A stretch of 64,000 nt of DNA from Betaproteobacteria bacterium SG8_41 (GTDB lineage: Bacteria > Pseudomonadota > Gammaproteobacteria > Burkholderiales > SG8-41): contig LJTT01000004.1 of assembly GCA_001303585.1 (NCBI GenBank), positions 54,440-118,439 of the forward strand, given 5' to 3'. Position 1 is the stretch's first letter. Every line of letters starts with the position of its first letter. Shown piece by piece: positions 9,650-17,488 of this stretch. The notes below the pieces were generated by a model. It had not been told where the DNA came from, did no database searches, and saw only the letters and a program-made list of their open reading frames with translations. Made by a program: the position numbers and the translations under genes.

Positions 9650-11443
9650 GTGATCGAACTATCTGCGTTCATTGCCGGCCTGCCGCATCAGCCGGGGGTC
9701 TATCGCATGCTAAGTGCGACGGGCGAAGCGCTCTACGTCGGTAAGGCCCTGGATCTCAAGAAACGGGTGGCTTCCTATTTTCAGAAACCCCCGCAATCGC
9801 CGCGTATCCAGCTCATGCTATCGCAGGTGGCCGCGATCGAGACCACGGTAACGCGGTCCGAGGCGGAAGCCTTGCTACTCGAAAACAACTTAATAAAGAC
9901 TTTAAGTCCACGCTATAACATACTGTTTAAAGATGATAAATCGTACCCATATCTCATGCTCTCTGGACACCGCTTTCCGCGCCTAGGATTTCACCGCGGT
10001 CCGCTCGACCGACGACACCGCTACTTTGGGCCGTTTCCGAACGCCGGCGCAGTGAGGGAGAGCATCCAGCTGCTCCAGAAGGTATTTCGCGTCCGCACCT
10101 GCGAAGACACGGTCTTCGCAAACCGTTCGCGTCCGTGCCTGCTGCACCAGATTCGTCGTTGCACCGCGCCCTGCATGGGCTGGGTGACTGAATCGGCCTA
10201 CGCGGAAGATGTGAACAGCGCTGAAATGTTTCTGTCTGGCCGGGAGGACGCCGTAGTTGCGCGGCTGGAACAACGCATGAACGCGGCATCTGCCCGCACG
10301 GACTACGAGGAGGCCGCGGTCTACCGTGACCAGATTGCGGCCTTGCGAAAGGTGCAGGAGCGGCAATTTGTCAGTGGCGAGAGTGAGGATACCGATATCA
10401 TCGCCTGCGGCCGGGCGGCGGGCCTTGTCTGCGTGAATCTGACCATGATTCGCGGCGGCCATCACCTCGGCGACAAAAACTTCTTCCCGCGAAACGCTGA
10501 CGACTGCGCTCCGGAACAGATTCTCGAAGCGTTCATGGTGCAGCACTATCTTCAGCACATTCCGCCGCTCCATATCGTCGTCGCGACGGCGCCAACCGCG
10601 AGTCTCAATAAACTTCTTTCCGAGCGGGCGCAACGCAAGGTAAGTGTCCACGCACGACCCACCGGCGTGCGCAAGGCGTGGCTGCAAATGGTCGAGCACA
10701 ATGCGCAACTCGGCGCCGAGCAGGCGCTGGGTCGGCAGGCAAATCAGGAAGCCCGGCTGAACGCCCTCCAGCAGGCGCTCGAGCTGCCGGACACGGTGCA
10801 GCGCATCGAATGCTTCGACATCAGCCACACGATGGGCGAGGCGACCGTAGCCTCGTGTGTGGTCTACGACCACTCGACAATGCAGAAAAGCGATTACCGC
10901 CGTTTCAACATAACGGACATCGCGCCAGGAGACGATTACGGCGCCATGCGTGAAGTGCTGTCACGCCGTTATCGACGCATCGTGTCGGGAGAGGGCAGGC
11001 TGCCCGACCTCGTTCTCATCGATGGCGGCAAGGGGCAACTCGCGGTCGCCAACGAGGTTTTTGCCGAGCTAGGGCTAACTGACGTTGCCGTGGCAGCCGT
11101 CGCAAAAGGCGAAGAACGCAGGCCGGGAGAGGAACGCCTGTTATTGCCGCAACGGCCCGTGCCGATCGTCCTTGGCAGCGGCCATCCGGGGTTGCACCTG
11201 GTTCAGCAGATCCGGGACGAGGCGCATCGGTTTGCGATCGAGGGCCATCGCGCCCGGCGGGGCAAGCCCCGTGCCGGCTCGACGCTCGAGGGTATTGCCG
11301 GGATCGGCGCCAAACGGCGGCAGCGCCTGCTGTCGCGCTTTGGAGGGCTGCGGGGACTGCTCTCGGCCAGCATTGACGATCTCACGCAGGTCGAAGGTAT
11401 CAGCCGCACGCTCGCCGAAAAGATCTATCATGAGCTCCACTGA
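9650..11443 (+). CDS. uvrC: UvrABC system protein C
   Basis: Makes both incisions in nucleotide excision repair with UvrA and UvrB (uvrB is at 53.3-55.4 kb). The 597-residue protein has the N-terminal GIY-YIG nuclease (GVYRMLSATGEALYVGKA), a central UVR helix pair (YEEAAVYRDQIAALRKVQ), the RNase H-like C-terminal nuclease (VLIDGGKGQL) and tandem helix-hairpin-helix motifs (LEGIAGIGAKRRQRLL). The start is GTG 9650, right before the conserved IELSAFIAGLPHQPGVY; no better in-frame start exists. The stop overlaps pgsA (TGATG). Confidence 0.96.
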   Translation: MIELSAFIAGLPHQPGVYRMLSATGEALYVGKALDLKKRVASYFQKPPQSPRIQLMLSQVAAIETTVTRSEAEALLLENNLIKTLSPRYNILFKDDKSYPYLMLSGHRFPRLGFHRGPLDRRHRYFGPFPNAGAVRESIQLLQKVFRVRTCEDTVFANRSRPCLLHQIRRCTAPCMGWVTESAYAEDVNSAEMFLSGREDAVVARLEQRMNAASARTDYEEAAVYRDQIAALRKVQERQFVSGESEDTDIIACGRAAGLVCVNLTMIRGGHHLGDKNFFPRNADDCAPEQILEAFMVQHYLQHIPPLHIVVATAPTASLNKLLSERAQRKVSVHARPTGVRKAWLQMVEHNAQLGAEQALGRQANQEARLNALQQALELPDTVQRIECFDISHTMGEATVASCVVYDHSTMQKSDYRRFNITDIAPGDDYGAMREVLSRRYRRIVSGEGRLPDLVLIDGGKGQLAVANEVFAELGLTDVAVAAVAKGEERRPGEERLLLPQRPVPIVLGSGHPGLHLVQQIRDEAHRFAIEGHRARRGKPRAGSTLEGIAGIGAKRRQRLLSRFGGLRGLLSASIDDLTQVEGISRTLAEKIYHELH

Positions 11444-12012
11444 TGCCCATCAACCTTCCAATCCTGCTTACCTGGCTGCGGATCCTTCTGATACCGTTGT
11501 TCGTGGGCATTTTCTACTTCGAGAAAAGCTGGGTATCCGTGCCGAACCAGAATCTCGTCGCGACCATCATCTTCACCGCGGCAGCAGTGACCGATTGGCT
11601 CGACGGCTGGCTCGCCCGCAGATGGAACCAGACTTCTGCGTTCGGCGCTTTTCTCGACCCGGTGGCGGACAAGCTGATGGTGGCAGCAGCGCTCATCACG
11701 CTGGTGCAGCTGGAGCGCGTTGATGCAATCATTGCGCTCATTATCATCGGCCGCGAGATCACAATCTCGGCCCTGCGGGAGTGGATGGCCAATATCGGAA
11801 AAGCAAAAAGCGTGGCGGTGTCGTTGGCGGGCAAGATCAAAACGGCGTCCCAGATGGTGGCTATTCCGTTGCTGCTCTACCATGATCCTATAGAGCTCTT
11901 CGACCCGCACCGCATTGGCACGTGGCTGATTTACATAGCAGCCGTGCTGACGCTGTTGTCGATGGTCTATTACCTTCGGGTAGCCCTGCCGCAGGCATGG
12001 AAGGGGGGATAG
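11443..12012 (+). CDS. pgsA: CDP-diacylglycerol-glycerol-3-phosphate 3-phosphatidyltransferase
   Basis: Makes phosphatidylglycerophosphate, the first committed step to phosphatidylglycerol and cardiolipin. The 189-residue membrane protein holds the CDP-alcohol phosphatidyltransferase motif DG..AR...G...D...D in WLDGWLARRW-GAFLDPVADKL (about residues 51-78) and four to six membrane segments. The order uvrC-pgsA-tRNAs matches that of E. coli and other proteobacteria. Confidence 0.96.
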   Translation: MPINLPILLTWLRILLIPLFVGIFYFEKSWVSVPNQNLVATIIFTAAAVTDWLDGWLARRWNQTSAFGAFLDPVADKLMVAAALITLVQLERVDAIIALIIIGREITISALREWMANIGKAKSVAVSLAGKIKTASQMVAIPLLLYHDPIELFDPHRIGTWLIYIAAVLTLLSMVYYLRVALPQAWKGG

Positions 12013-12057
12013 TTGCCGGCGAGGGGGCAGCTAGCCTATAATTTTGCCCGACGAAAC

Positions 12058-12133
12058 GCGGGAATAGCTCAGTTGGTAGAGCGCAACCTTGCCAAGGTTG
12101 AGGTCGCGAGTTCGAGACTCGTTTCCCGCTCCA
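12058..12133 (+). tRNA. glyW: tRNA-Gly(GCC)
   Basis: Cloverleaf of 76 nt: acceptor GCGGGAA pairs with TTCCCGC, D-arm GCTC/GAGC, anticodon arm CAACC-TTGCCAA-GGTTG giving anticodon GCC, T-arm with TTCGAGA, and an encoded CCA. First of three tRNAs after pgsA, as in the E. coli glyW-cysT-leuZ operon. Confidence 0.97.
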
Positions 12134-12158
12134 GTATTCCAGGGAAAGCGAAGGTTCG

Positions 12159-12188
12159 GCGTGGCTGACCGCCGCCGGTCAGCCACGC
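12159..12188 (+). repeat. Perfect 13-bp hairpin between tRNA-Gly and tRNA-Cys
   Basis: The arm GCGTGGCTGACCG (12159-12171) is repeated inverted at 12176-12188 with a 4-nt loop. There is no T-run after it, so it is not a classical terminator. It lies inside the probable tRNA transcript and could be a processing or partial attenuation structure. Confidence 0.6.
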
Positions 12189-12281
12189 TCGGTGCCGGCT
12201 CGAGGCAGAGGACGACGCTAGCGTTGGGCCTCGGCCGGGGCGGCAACTTCGTTTTCCCTTTTTCGTTTTCTGACGAGTTGT

Positions 12282-12355
12282 GGCGGGGTGGCAGAGTGGT
12301 TATGCAGCGGCCTGCAAAGCCGTGTACGCCGGTTCGATTCCGACCCCCGCCTCCA
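12282..12355 (+). tRNA. cysT: tRNA-Cys(GCA)
   Basis: 74-nt cloverleaf: acceptor GGCGGGG with CCCCGCC, anticodon loop CTGCAAA giving GCA, T-loop TTCGATT, and encoded CCA. Second of the three tRNAs after pgsA. Confidence 0.97.
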
Positions 12356-12405
12356 AACGCAACTGGCTGCGCGACGCGCCGCCACCATTTCGCGCCGACC
12401 TGCAC

Positions 12406-12494
12406 GCCCGGATGGTGAAATTGGTAGACACAAGGGACTTAAAATCCCTTGGCCCGCAAGGGCCGTGGCGGTTCGACTCCGCCTCCGGGCACCA
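12406..12494 (+). tRNA. leuZ: tRNA-Leu(TAA)
   Basis: 89-nt class II tRNA with a long variable arm (GGCCCGCAAGGGCC), acceptor GCCCGGA with TCCGGGC, anticodon loop CTTAAAA giving TAA, and encoded CCA. Last of the tRNA trio; the convergent type I secretion genes end 46 bases downstream. Confidence 0.97.
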
Positions 12495-12539
12495 ACCACG
12501 TGTTGGTCGTGATCGCAGGCCTGCCGTCTGCCGCGGGAA

Positions 12540-13877
12540 TCACTGCTCCCGCAGGGAACGCTGCAGGAAACCCAGAATCGGATCCACAAGGTACTGCAAC
12601 GCGTTGCGAGACGTGGTCTGAATGAAGACGTCGGCCGGCATCCCGGCCTGAAGCTGCAGATTGCCGGCTTTCTTGAGGGCATCGGGCGACACTCGCACAT
12701 GCACCGCGTAGTAAGGGATGTTGTTGTTTGTCTTATCTATCAAACGGTCCGCAGAGATGTAAGTGACCGTTCCATTCACGGTCGGCGTGATGCGCTGGCG
12801 GAACGCCGTCAGTCGGACATCGGCATGCGCATCTAGATGCACGAAAGTAACGTCCTCGGGGCGGACCCGTGCCTCCACCAGCAAATCGGCATTTTCGGGA
12901 ACAATGTCCATGATGGGCTCGCGCGGGGCGATCACCGCGCCAACCGACGTGATTTTCAGATCCACGACTTCGCCGGCGATCGGGGCGATGATGCGCTGGC
13001 GCTGCTCGGCATCCTGCGCCGGCCGCAGGCGCTCGCGCAACTCGAAAATCGTTGCGGCCGTCTGGCGCAGTTCATTGGACGCTTCCTGAGCGAAAGTGTT
13101 GCGCAGCGTCTCCGCGCGCAACTCAAGATCCGAGACCTTCTGCTGCGCACGTGCCAATTCGGCCGCGCCCTCGGCGTGCCGGGACTCGTACTGGGCCACT
13201 TCGCGTCGCAACGAGAGCAGCCGGGTCTTGCTCACGAAGCCTTTTGTCGCCAGCGACTGATTAGCTGCAAGCTCCTCGCGCTGTAGCTTGATCGCTTGTT
13301 CGTCGGCTTCAAGCTGCACACGGCGCGCCGTAATTTCCTGGCGCGCTTCCTGAGCCTGACCCCGAAGCAGGGCGATCTGGTTGGTCAATGCATCGCGCCG
13401 CACGACGAACACTGAGCTCTCGTGCTTTAGCAATTGCGCAACGCGTGAATCGGAGGCTCGATCAAGGAGCTCCGCGGGGAAGGTAATGCTGCCGGCGCCA
13501 GTTTGCTCCGCAGACAGACGTGCCGCCTTGGCAATCTCAGCGTCAAGTTGCGTTCGCACAGCTTCGTTTCCGGCATCTACGCGCACATCCTTGAGCACCA
13601 TAAGCGTCTGGCCAGCCTTGACCTTGCTGCCATCGCGCACGAGGATTTCGCTGACGAGTCCACCTTCCTGATGCTGGACAGTCTTACGGTTCATGTCCAC
13701 CTTGACCACGCCGGGGCCAATGACTGCGCCTGAAATCGGGGCAAGCCACACCCATGCACCGATTGCGCCAACCAGGAACAGTATTCCAATTATCCCGGCG
13801 CGGATCAGCGGCCAAGGCCGCTCCGCGTGATCCACGTCAAGCGACGGCGCAACCAGGTTGAAGATCGAATTGGACAC
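12540..13877 (-). CDS. HlyD-family type I secretion periplasmic adaptor
   Basis: Membrane-fusion protein that would bridge an inner-membrane ABC exporter to a TolC-like outer-membrane channel. The 445-residue protein has one N-terminal membrane helix (GIIGILFLVGAIGAWVW), a lipoyl-like half (VKVDMNRKTVQHQEGGLVSEILVRDG), a long coiled-coil hairpin (about residues 120-290, rich in R, Q, E and A), the second lipoyl half (IIAPIAGEVVDLKI) and a beta-barrel domain. It resembles the PrtE/AprE branch. It starts at GTG, three bases after the ABC gene stops. No TolC gene or RTX substrate is in the window. Confidence 0.9.
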   Translation of the reverse strand: MSNSIFNLVAPSLDVDHAERPWPLIRAGIIGILFLVGAIGAWVWLAPISGAVIGPGVVKVDMNRKTVQHQEGGLVSEILVRDGSKVKAGQTLMVLKDVRVDAGNEAVRTQLDAEIAKAARLSAEQTGAGSITFPAELLDRASDSRVAQLLKHESSVFVVRRDALTNQIALLRGQAQEARQEITARRVQLEADEQAIKLQREELAANQSLATKGFVSKTRLLSLRREVAQYESRHAEGAAELARAQQKVSDLELRAETLRNTFAQEASNELRQTAATIFELRERLRPAQDAEQRQRIIAPIAGEVVDLKITSVGAVIAPREPIMDIVPENADLLVEARVRPEDVTFVHLDAHADVRLTAFRQRITPTVNGTVTYISADRLIDKTNNNIPYYAVHVRVSPDALKKAGNLQLQAGMPADVFIQTTSRNALQYLVDPILGFLQRSLREQ

Positions 13878-13880
13878 GGG

Positions 13881-15671
13881 TCAGCTCCGCGGCGAGATCT
13901 GGCCGGCAATCACCGAAGGCTGGGCATCCGGGGCGCGTCGCGCGGCCGGTGCAAATATTTCTGCGGGCGGTCCCAACTTCTCGATCATGCCGTCACGCAG
14001 CACCAGAATCCGGTCCATGCTGGTAAGCAGTTTGCCCCGGTGCGTGATGATGATGAGTGTGGCCCCATCGGCCTTCAGACGGCGAATCGCCTCGATCAGC
14101 GCCGCCTCGCCCTCGCCATCCAGGTTGGAATTCGGCTCGTCCAGAACCACCAGCCGTGGGTTGCCGTAGAGTGCTCGCGCCAGGGCGACGCGCTGACGCT
14201 GCCCGGCGGAAAGGAACGCCCCGCCTTCGCCAATGGGCGTGTCATAGCCGTGTGGCAGTCGCAGGATGAGATCGTGCACCTGCGCCTGACGTGCAGCCTC
14301 GATGACCGCAGCGGAATCCACTTCGCCCATGCGAGCAATGTTCTGGCTCACGCTGCCCGCAAATAGCTCGACGTCTTGAGGAAGGTATCCGACGTAAGGT
14401 CCCAGACGTTCCCGCGGCCAGCTGGATATATCGGCGCCGTCGAGGCGCACGACCCCGATCGCCGGCTTCCACAGCCCTACGATGAGGCGTGCCAGCGTGG
14501 ATTTTCCCGCAGCGCTGGGACCGACGATCGCAAGGGCCTGTCCCGCTGCAACCTCGAATGAAATCTGCTTGATGATGGGCCGGTCCTGCCCGCGGAACCC
14601 GAATACGATCCGCTCAACGTTCACGTTCCCTTGTGGCGGCGGAAGTTCGGTCACGGCCTCTCCGCGCCCATCGGGCTCCAGCAGCTTCTTCAGCCGCGCG
14701 TAGGCGCTGCGCGCGTCCACCATTCCCTTCCAACCGGCAATGGCCGATTCCACGGGCGCGAGCGCACGCGAGAGCAATATGGTCGCGGCAATCATTACGC
14801 CTGAAGTGGTCTGTTGGTCGATCACGAGATAGGCGCCGGTCGCTAGCATGGCTACCTGCAAAATCTGGCGCGTGAAGCGCGATGTGCTGGTAAGCACGCT
14901 CGCTGAACGGCTCGCCTGCAACTGTTTTTCGAGGCTCTTTCGGCTCAAGCCAGCCCAGCCGCGTGCAAGGCCGCTTTCCATCCCGAGCGTGCGGGCGACT
15001 TCGGCATTGACGATGCTTTGCTCGGCGAATCGCCCCGCCAGGCGCGAGTCAAGCTGCATCGCCTCCAGCGGCCGGCGCGAGAACCGCTCGTTGGCGATGG
15101 CCAGCATCAGCAGGAGGAGGGCGCCAACAAGCGCCAGCGTTCCGAGCCACGGATGGAAGAGAAAAATTATGATGACGAAAATCGGCACCCATGGCGCGTC
15201 GAATATCGCGATGATCCCGGGGCCAGTCAAAAAAGCGCGTAACGTGTTGACATCACGCAGTCCGTGCGAGGCCTCGCCGCTGCCGGGCGAAGCGCTGCGG
15301 CGAATCATCTCTCCCAGCACTTCGGGCCCCAGCCTCTTTTCGAGTGTCACTGCGGCCGCAGTCAGCAGGCGCGAACGGATCATGTCCAGGTAGGCCATGA
15401 ACATCAGCGCCCCCACCACGAGCACCAGGAGCATGATCAGCGTCTCTTCGCTGCGGCTGGTCAGCACGCGGTCGAACACCTGCAGCATGAACAGTGCGGG
15501 CGCGAGCATCAGCACGTTCACGATCAGGCTGAATCCCGCCGCCGACAAGAAAAACGGCCGGAAGCGCGAAGCGAAGCCGTGCAACGGTGCGTGAGAGGCC
15601 GGTTCCGTAACTGCTCCTAAAGGTATTGTCGAAAAGCAAGATTTTACGCGAAAGGCTCTCGCTTGCGGCAT
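13881..15671 (-). CDS. Type I secretion ABC permease/ATPase (PrtD/AprD type)
   Basis: Exporter half-transporter that would secrete a C-terminally signalled protein with the downstream HlyD-like adaptor. The 596-residue protein has a six-helix membrane domain (about 40-330) and an ABC ATPase domain. Walker A is GPSAAGKST, the signature is LSAGQRQRVALARAL (Ala instead of the usual second Gly), and Walker B is LVVLDEPNSNLD, the last being typical of the PrtD branch. It lacks the C39 peptidase domain. The first 30 residues look non-conserved, so the true start may lie a little downstream of 15671. Confidence 0.92.
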   Translation of the reverse strand: MPQARAFRVKSCFSTIPLGAVTEPASHAPLHGFASRFRPFFLSAAGFSLIVNVLMLAPALFMLQVFDRVLTSRSEETLIMLLVLVVGALMFMAYLDMIRSRLLTAAAVTLEKRLGPEVLGEMIRRSASPGSGEASHGLRDVNTLRAFLTGPGIIAIFDAPWVPIFVIIIFLFHPWLGTLALVGALLLLMLAIANERFSRRPLEAMQLDSRLAGRFAEQSIVNAEVARTLGMESGLARGWAGLSRKSLEKQLQASRSASVLTSTSRFTRQILQVAMLATGAYLVIDQQTTSGVMIAATILLSRALAPVESAIAGWKGMVDARSAYARLKKLLEPDGRGEAVTELPPPQGNVNVERIVFGFRGQDRPIIKQISFEVAAGQALAIVGPSAAGKSTLARLIVGLWKPAIGVVRLDGADISSWPRERLGPYVGYLPQDVELFAGSVSQNIARMGEVDSAAVIEAARQAQVHDLILRLPHGYDTPIGEGGAFLSAGQRQRVALARALYGNPRLVVLDEPNSNLDGEGEAALIEAIRRLKADGATLIIITHRGKLLTSMDRILVLRDGMIEKLGPPAEIFAPAARRAPDAQPSVIAGQISPRS

Positions 15672-16383
15672 GAATTAAATACGGTTTCTTGCGAAAAGTA
15701 CGGTCACGTCACGACGCAAAGCTAGCGCCAATGTCGAATTTTCGACGGCGGGCAAATCGAGACGTGCCGCTAGTTTTTGCAGGGAGCGCCCGCAGATTTG
15801 CGCGGCGCGAGAAGACTCGTCGATTCCGTCGTGAGATAACACACGGGCCCTGCAAAACGGACCGCGTGTCGGGCTGGACTTGGGAATTAGCATTGTCTCT
15901 TGTTCCAGAGTGAGACGATCCATGCCTAGACAGCGTATCCGATGGTAACGTCGCTCCAGGGCTTCGCGGCAAAGACATGCTGGTAGCCGCGACTGATGAC
16001 AGCACGCTCGATGGTGGCAAGAGCGTCAATCCATATACAGCTTCCCGTAGCCCACCCAGGGCTCGTAAACCGATTGCTGAGCAGGACGAATGAGCTCCTA
16101 AGCCCGGGGCGATGACTTTCAAGCGTCGATTCCTGTCGCAGCACAGCAACAAGCTGGGAAACTTTATTGCGCGTTTCGAAAGCCAGGCGCCTGTGCAATT
16201 TGCCACTGATCGCCTTCGCCTGACCGCTAGATATAGGGGATGTAATTAATAATGGCCCAAGACTTTGCGTTTATGAAGGCCTATGGCATGATTTAGCCGA
16301 GATCTCACGAAGCTGGACTTTGGCGTGGATCTTGCTGTCCAATAAACACAACAGGTGCACGGCACCAAGCGGTGGAGACCAAC
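15672..16383. other. Gene-poor stretch, no recognisable gene
   Basis: About 700 bases between the type I secretion genes and the DUF1178 gene. Overlapping ORFs exist on the - strand (for example an 90-residue frame at 15926-16198 ending in PWSDVTIGYAV), but none matches a family I know and none has a good ribosome site. Short protein-like pieces appear in different frames, which could mean a decayed gene. The end near 16240-16270 is AT-richer and may hold the promoter for the downstream gene. Confidence 0.4.
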
Positions 16384-16767
16384 GTGATTGTGTTCGATCT
16401 GAGCTGTCCGAATCAGCATCGTTTCGAGGGGTGGTTTGCCTCGAACGTTTCGCGCCTGCCAAGCGTTTCCCGTGTGAAGACCGGAGCCAGCGAACGTGCC
16501 CCGCGGCGAGCACCGGGCTTGGGGCCGCAGCACTATGCCAATGTCGGGACCGAAGTCCTCACCCGGCTGGTCGAGCACATCGTCGAGAACACCGAGGATG
16601 TAGGCCCGGCTTTCCCTGAGGAGGCCCGCAAGATTCACTATCGCGAGGTACCGGAACGCAGGATCCGGGGTACGGCATCGCGCGAGGAAGTGGAGTCCCT
16701 CAAGGACGAGGGCATCGAGGTGGTTGCGCTGCCCGTCCCCGCGCACCGGTTGGTCAAGAGCCACTAG
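16384..16767 (+). CDS. DUF1178 protein lacking its second zinc knuckle
   Basis: Short conserved protein of unknown function found widely in alpha- and betaproteobacteria. The family start (MIVFDLSCPNQHRFEGWFAS) is at GTG 16384, and the C-terminal half (GTEVLTRLVEHIVENTEDVGPAFPEEARKIHYREVPERRIRGTAS) is intact. In family members known to me, WFAS is followed by about 25-30 residues that include a CPxC knuckle before (D)VSRLPS. Here WFAS joins directly to NVSRLPS, so the knuckle is missing in frame. The protein is 127 residues. It may be a genuine variant, a deletion mutant or an assembly collapse. Confidence 0.85.
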   Translation: MIVFDLSCPNQHRFEGWFASNVSRLPSVSRVKTGASERAPRRAPGLGPQHYANVGTEVLTRLVEHIVENTEDVGPAFPEEARKIHYREVPERRIRGTASREEVESLKDEGIEVVALPVPAHRLVKSH

Positions 16768-16971
16768 TCTTTGCAGGAGCGTTGCGACGCTCCGTCCCGC
16801 CCGAACTCCATGCTTTCACGATGCCACCCATAGCGGCGGGATCGTTGCGCGCCTTCCGATGACTTGGCCAGACGTATGGCGCTATCATTTGATCTGGGTC
16901 AACGCGGTAGCGCCGTGTAATGCTAAATTGTTGATAAACGGGCTACTTTCGACGAGAAGGGCGGAGGCAAC

Positions 16972-17415
16972 ATGTTCAAGCACATTCTCATACCAACCGA
17001 CGGGTCGGATCTCTCAAAAAAGGCGGTCAAGAAAGGCATCGAGTTAGCGAAGACGCTCAACGCGCGAGTAACGCTGGTTCATGCGGTTCCGGAGTTCCGC
17101 GTCATCGCCGACGAGAGTTTCGTGTCGCTCACGCCCGCCGCGAAGAAGCGCTTCGAGGAAGAATCGCGGGAGAGGGCCCAGAAGATGCTCGACGTGATCG
17201 TCCAGCAAGCCAAGGCGCAAGGGGTGCGTTGCGCGGCAGTCAGCGCGGCCAACGACCTGCCTTACCAGCAGATAATCGCCACGGCGAAGAGCAGCAAGTG
17301 CGACCTGATCATGATGGCATCGCACGGGCGCCGCGGCATCGCCAGCGTGCTGCTGGGAAGCGAGACCGCGAAGGTTCTCACTCACTCGACGATCCCGGTG
17401 CTCGTGGTGCGCTAA
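16972..17415 (+). CDS. Universal stress protein (UspA family)
   Basis: Cytoplasmic ATP-binding stress protein. The 147-residue single Usp domain begins MFKHILIPTDGSDLSKKA and carries the nucleotide-binding pattern GxxGx9GS in GRRGIASVLLGSET near the C-terminus, followed by IPVLVVR. A good ribosome site (GGAGG) precedes the ATG. The 200 bases upstream hold no gene and probably the promoter. Confidence 0.94.
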   Translation: MFKHILIPTDGSDLSKKAVKKGIELAKTLNARVTLVHAVPEFRVIADESFVSLTPAAKKRFEEESRERAQKMLDVIVQQAKAQGVRCAAVSAANDLPYQQIIATAKSSKCDLIMMASHGRRGIASVLLGSETAKVLTHSTIPVLVVR

Positions 17416-17488
17416 GATCAAGCGCGGAGCGATATCCTCTGGCACGGCAGAAGAGCGCGCGCGGGGTTTTTTCGTAGCGCATTCCTGA

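Noticed and set aside
15926..16198. 90-codon - strand ORF in the gene-poor stretch
   Set aside because: No family recognised, no ribosome site; nearby protein-like words are in other frames and are closed by stops.
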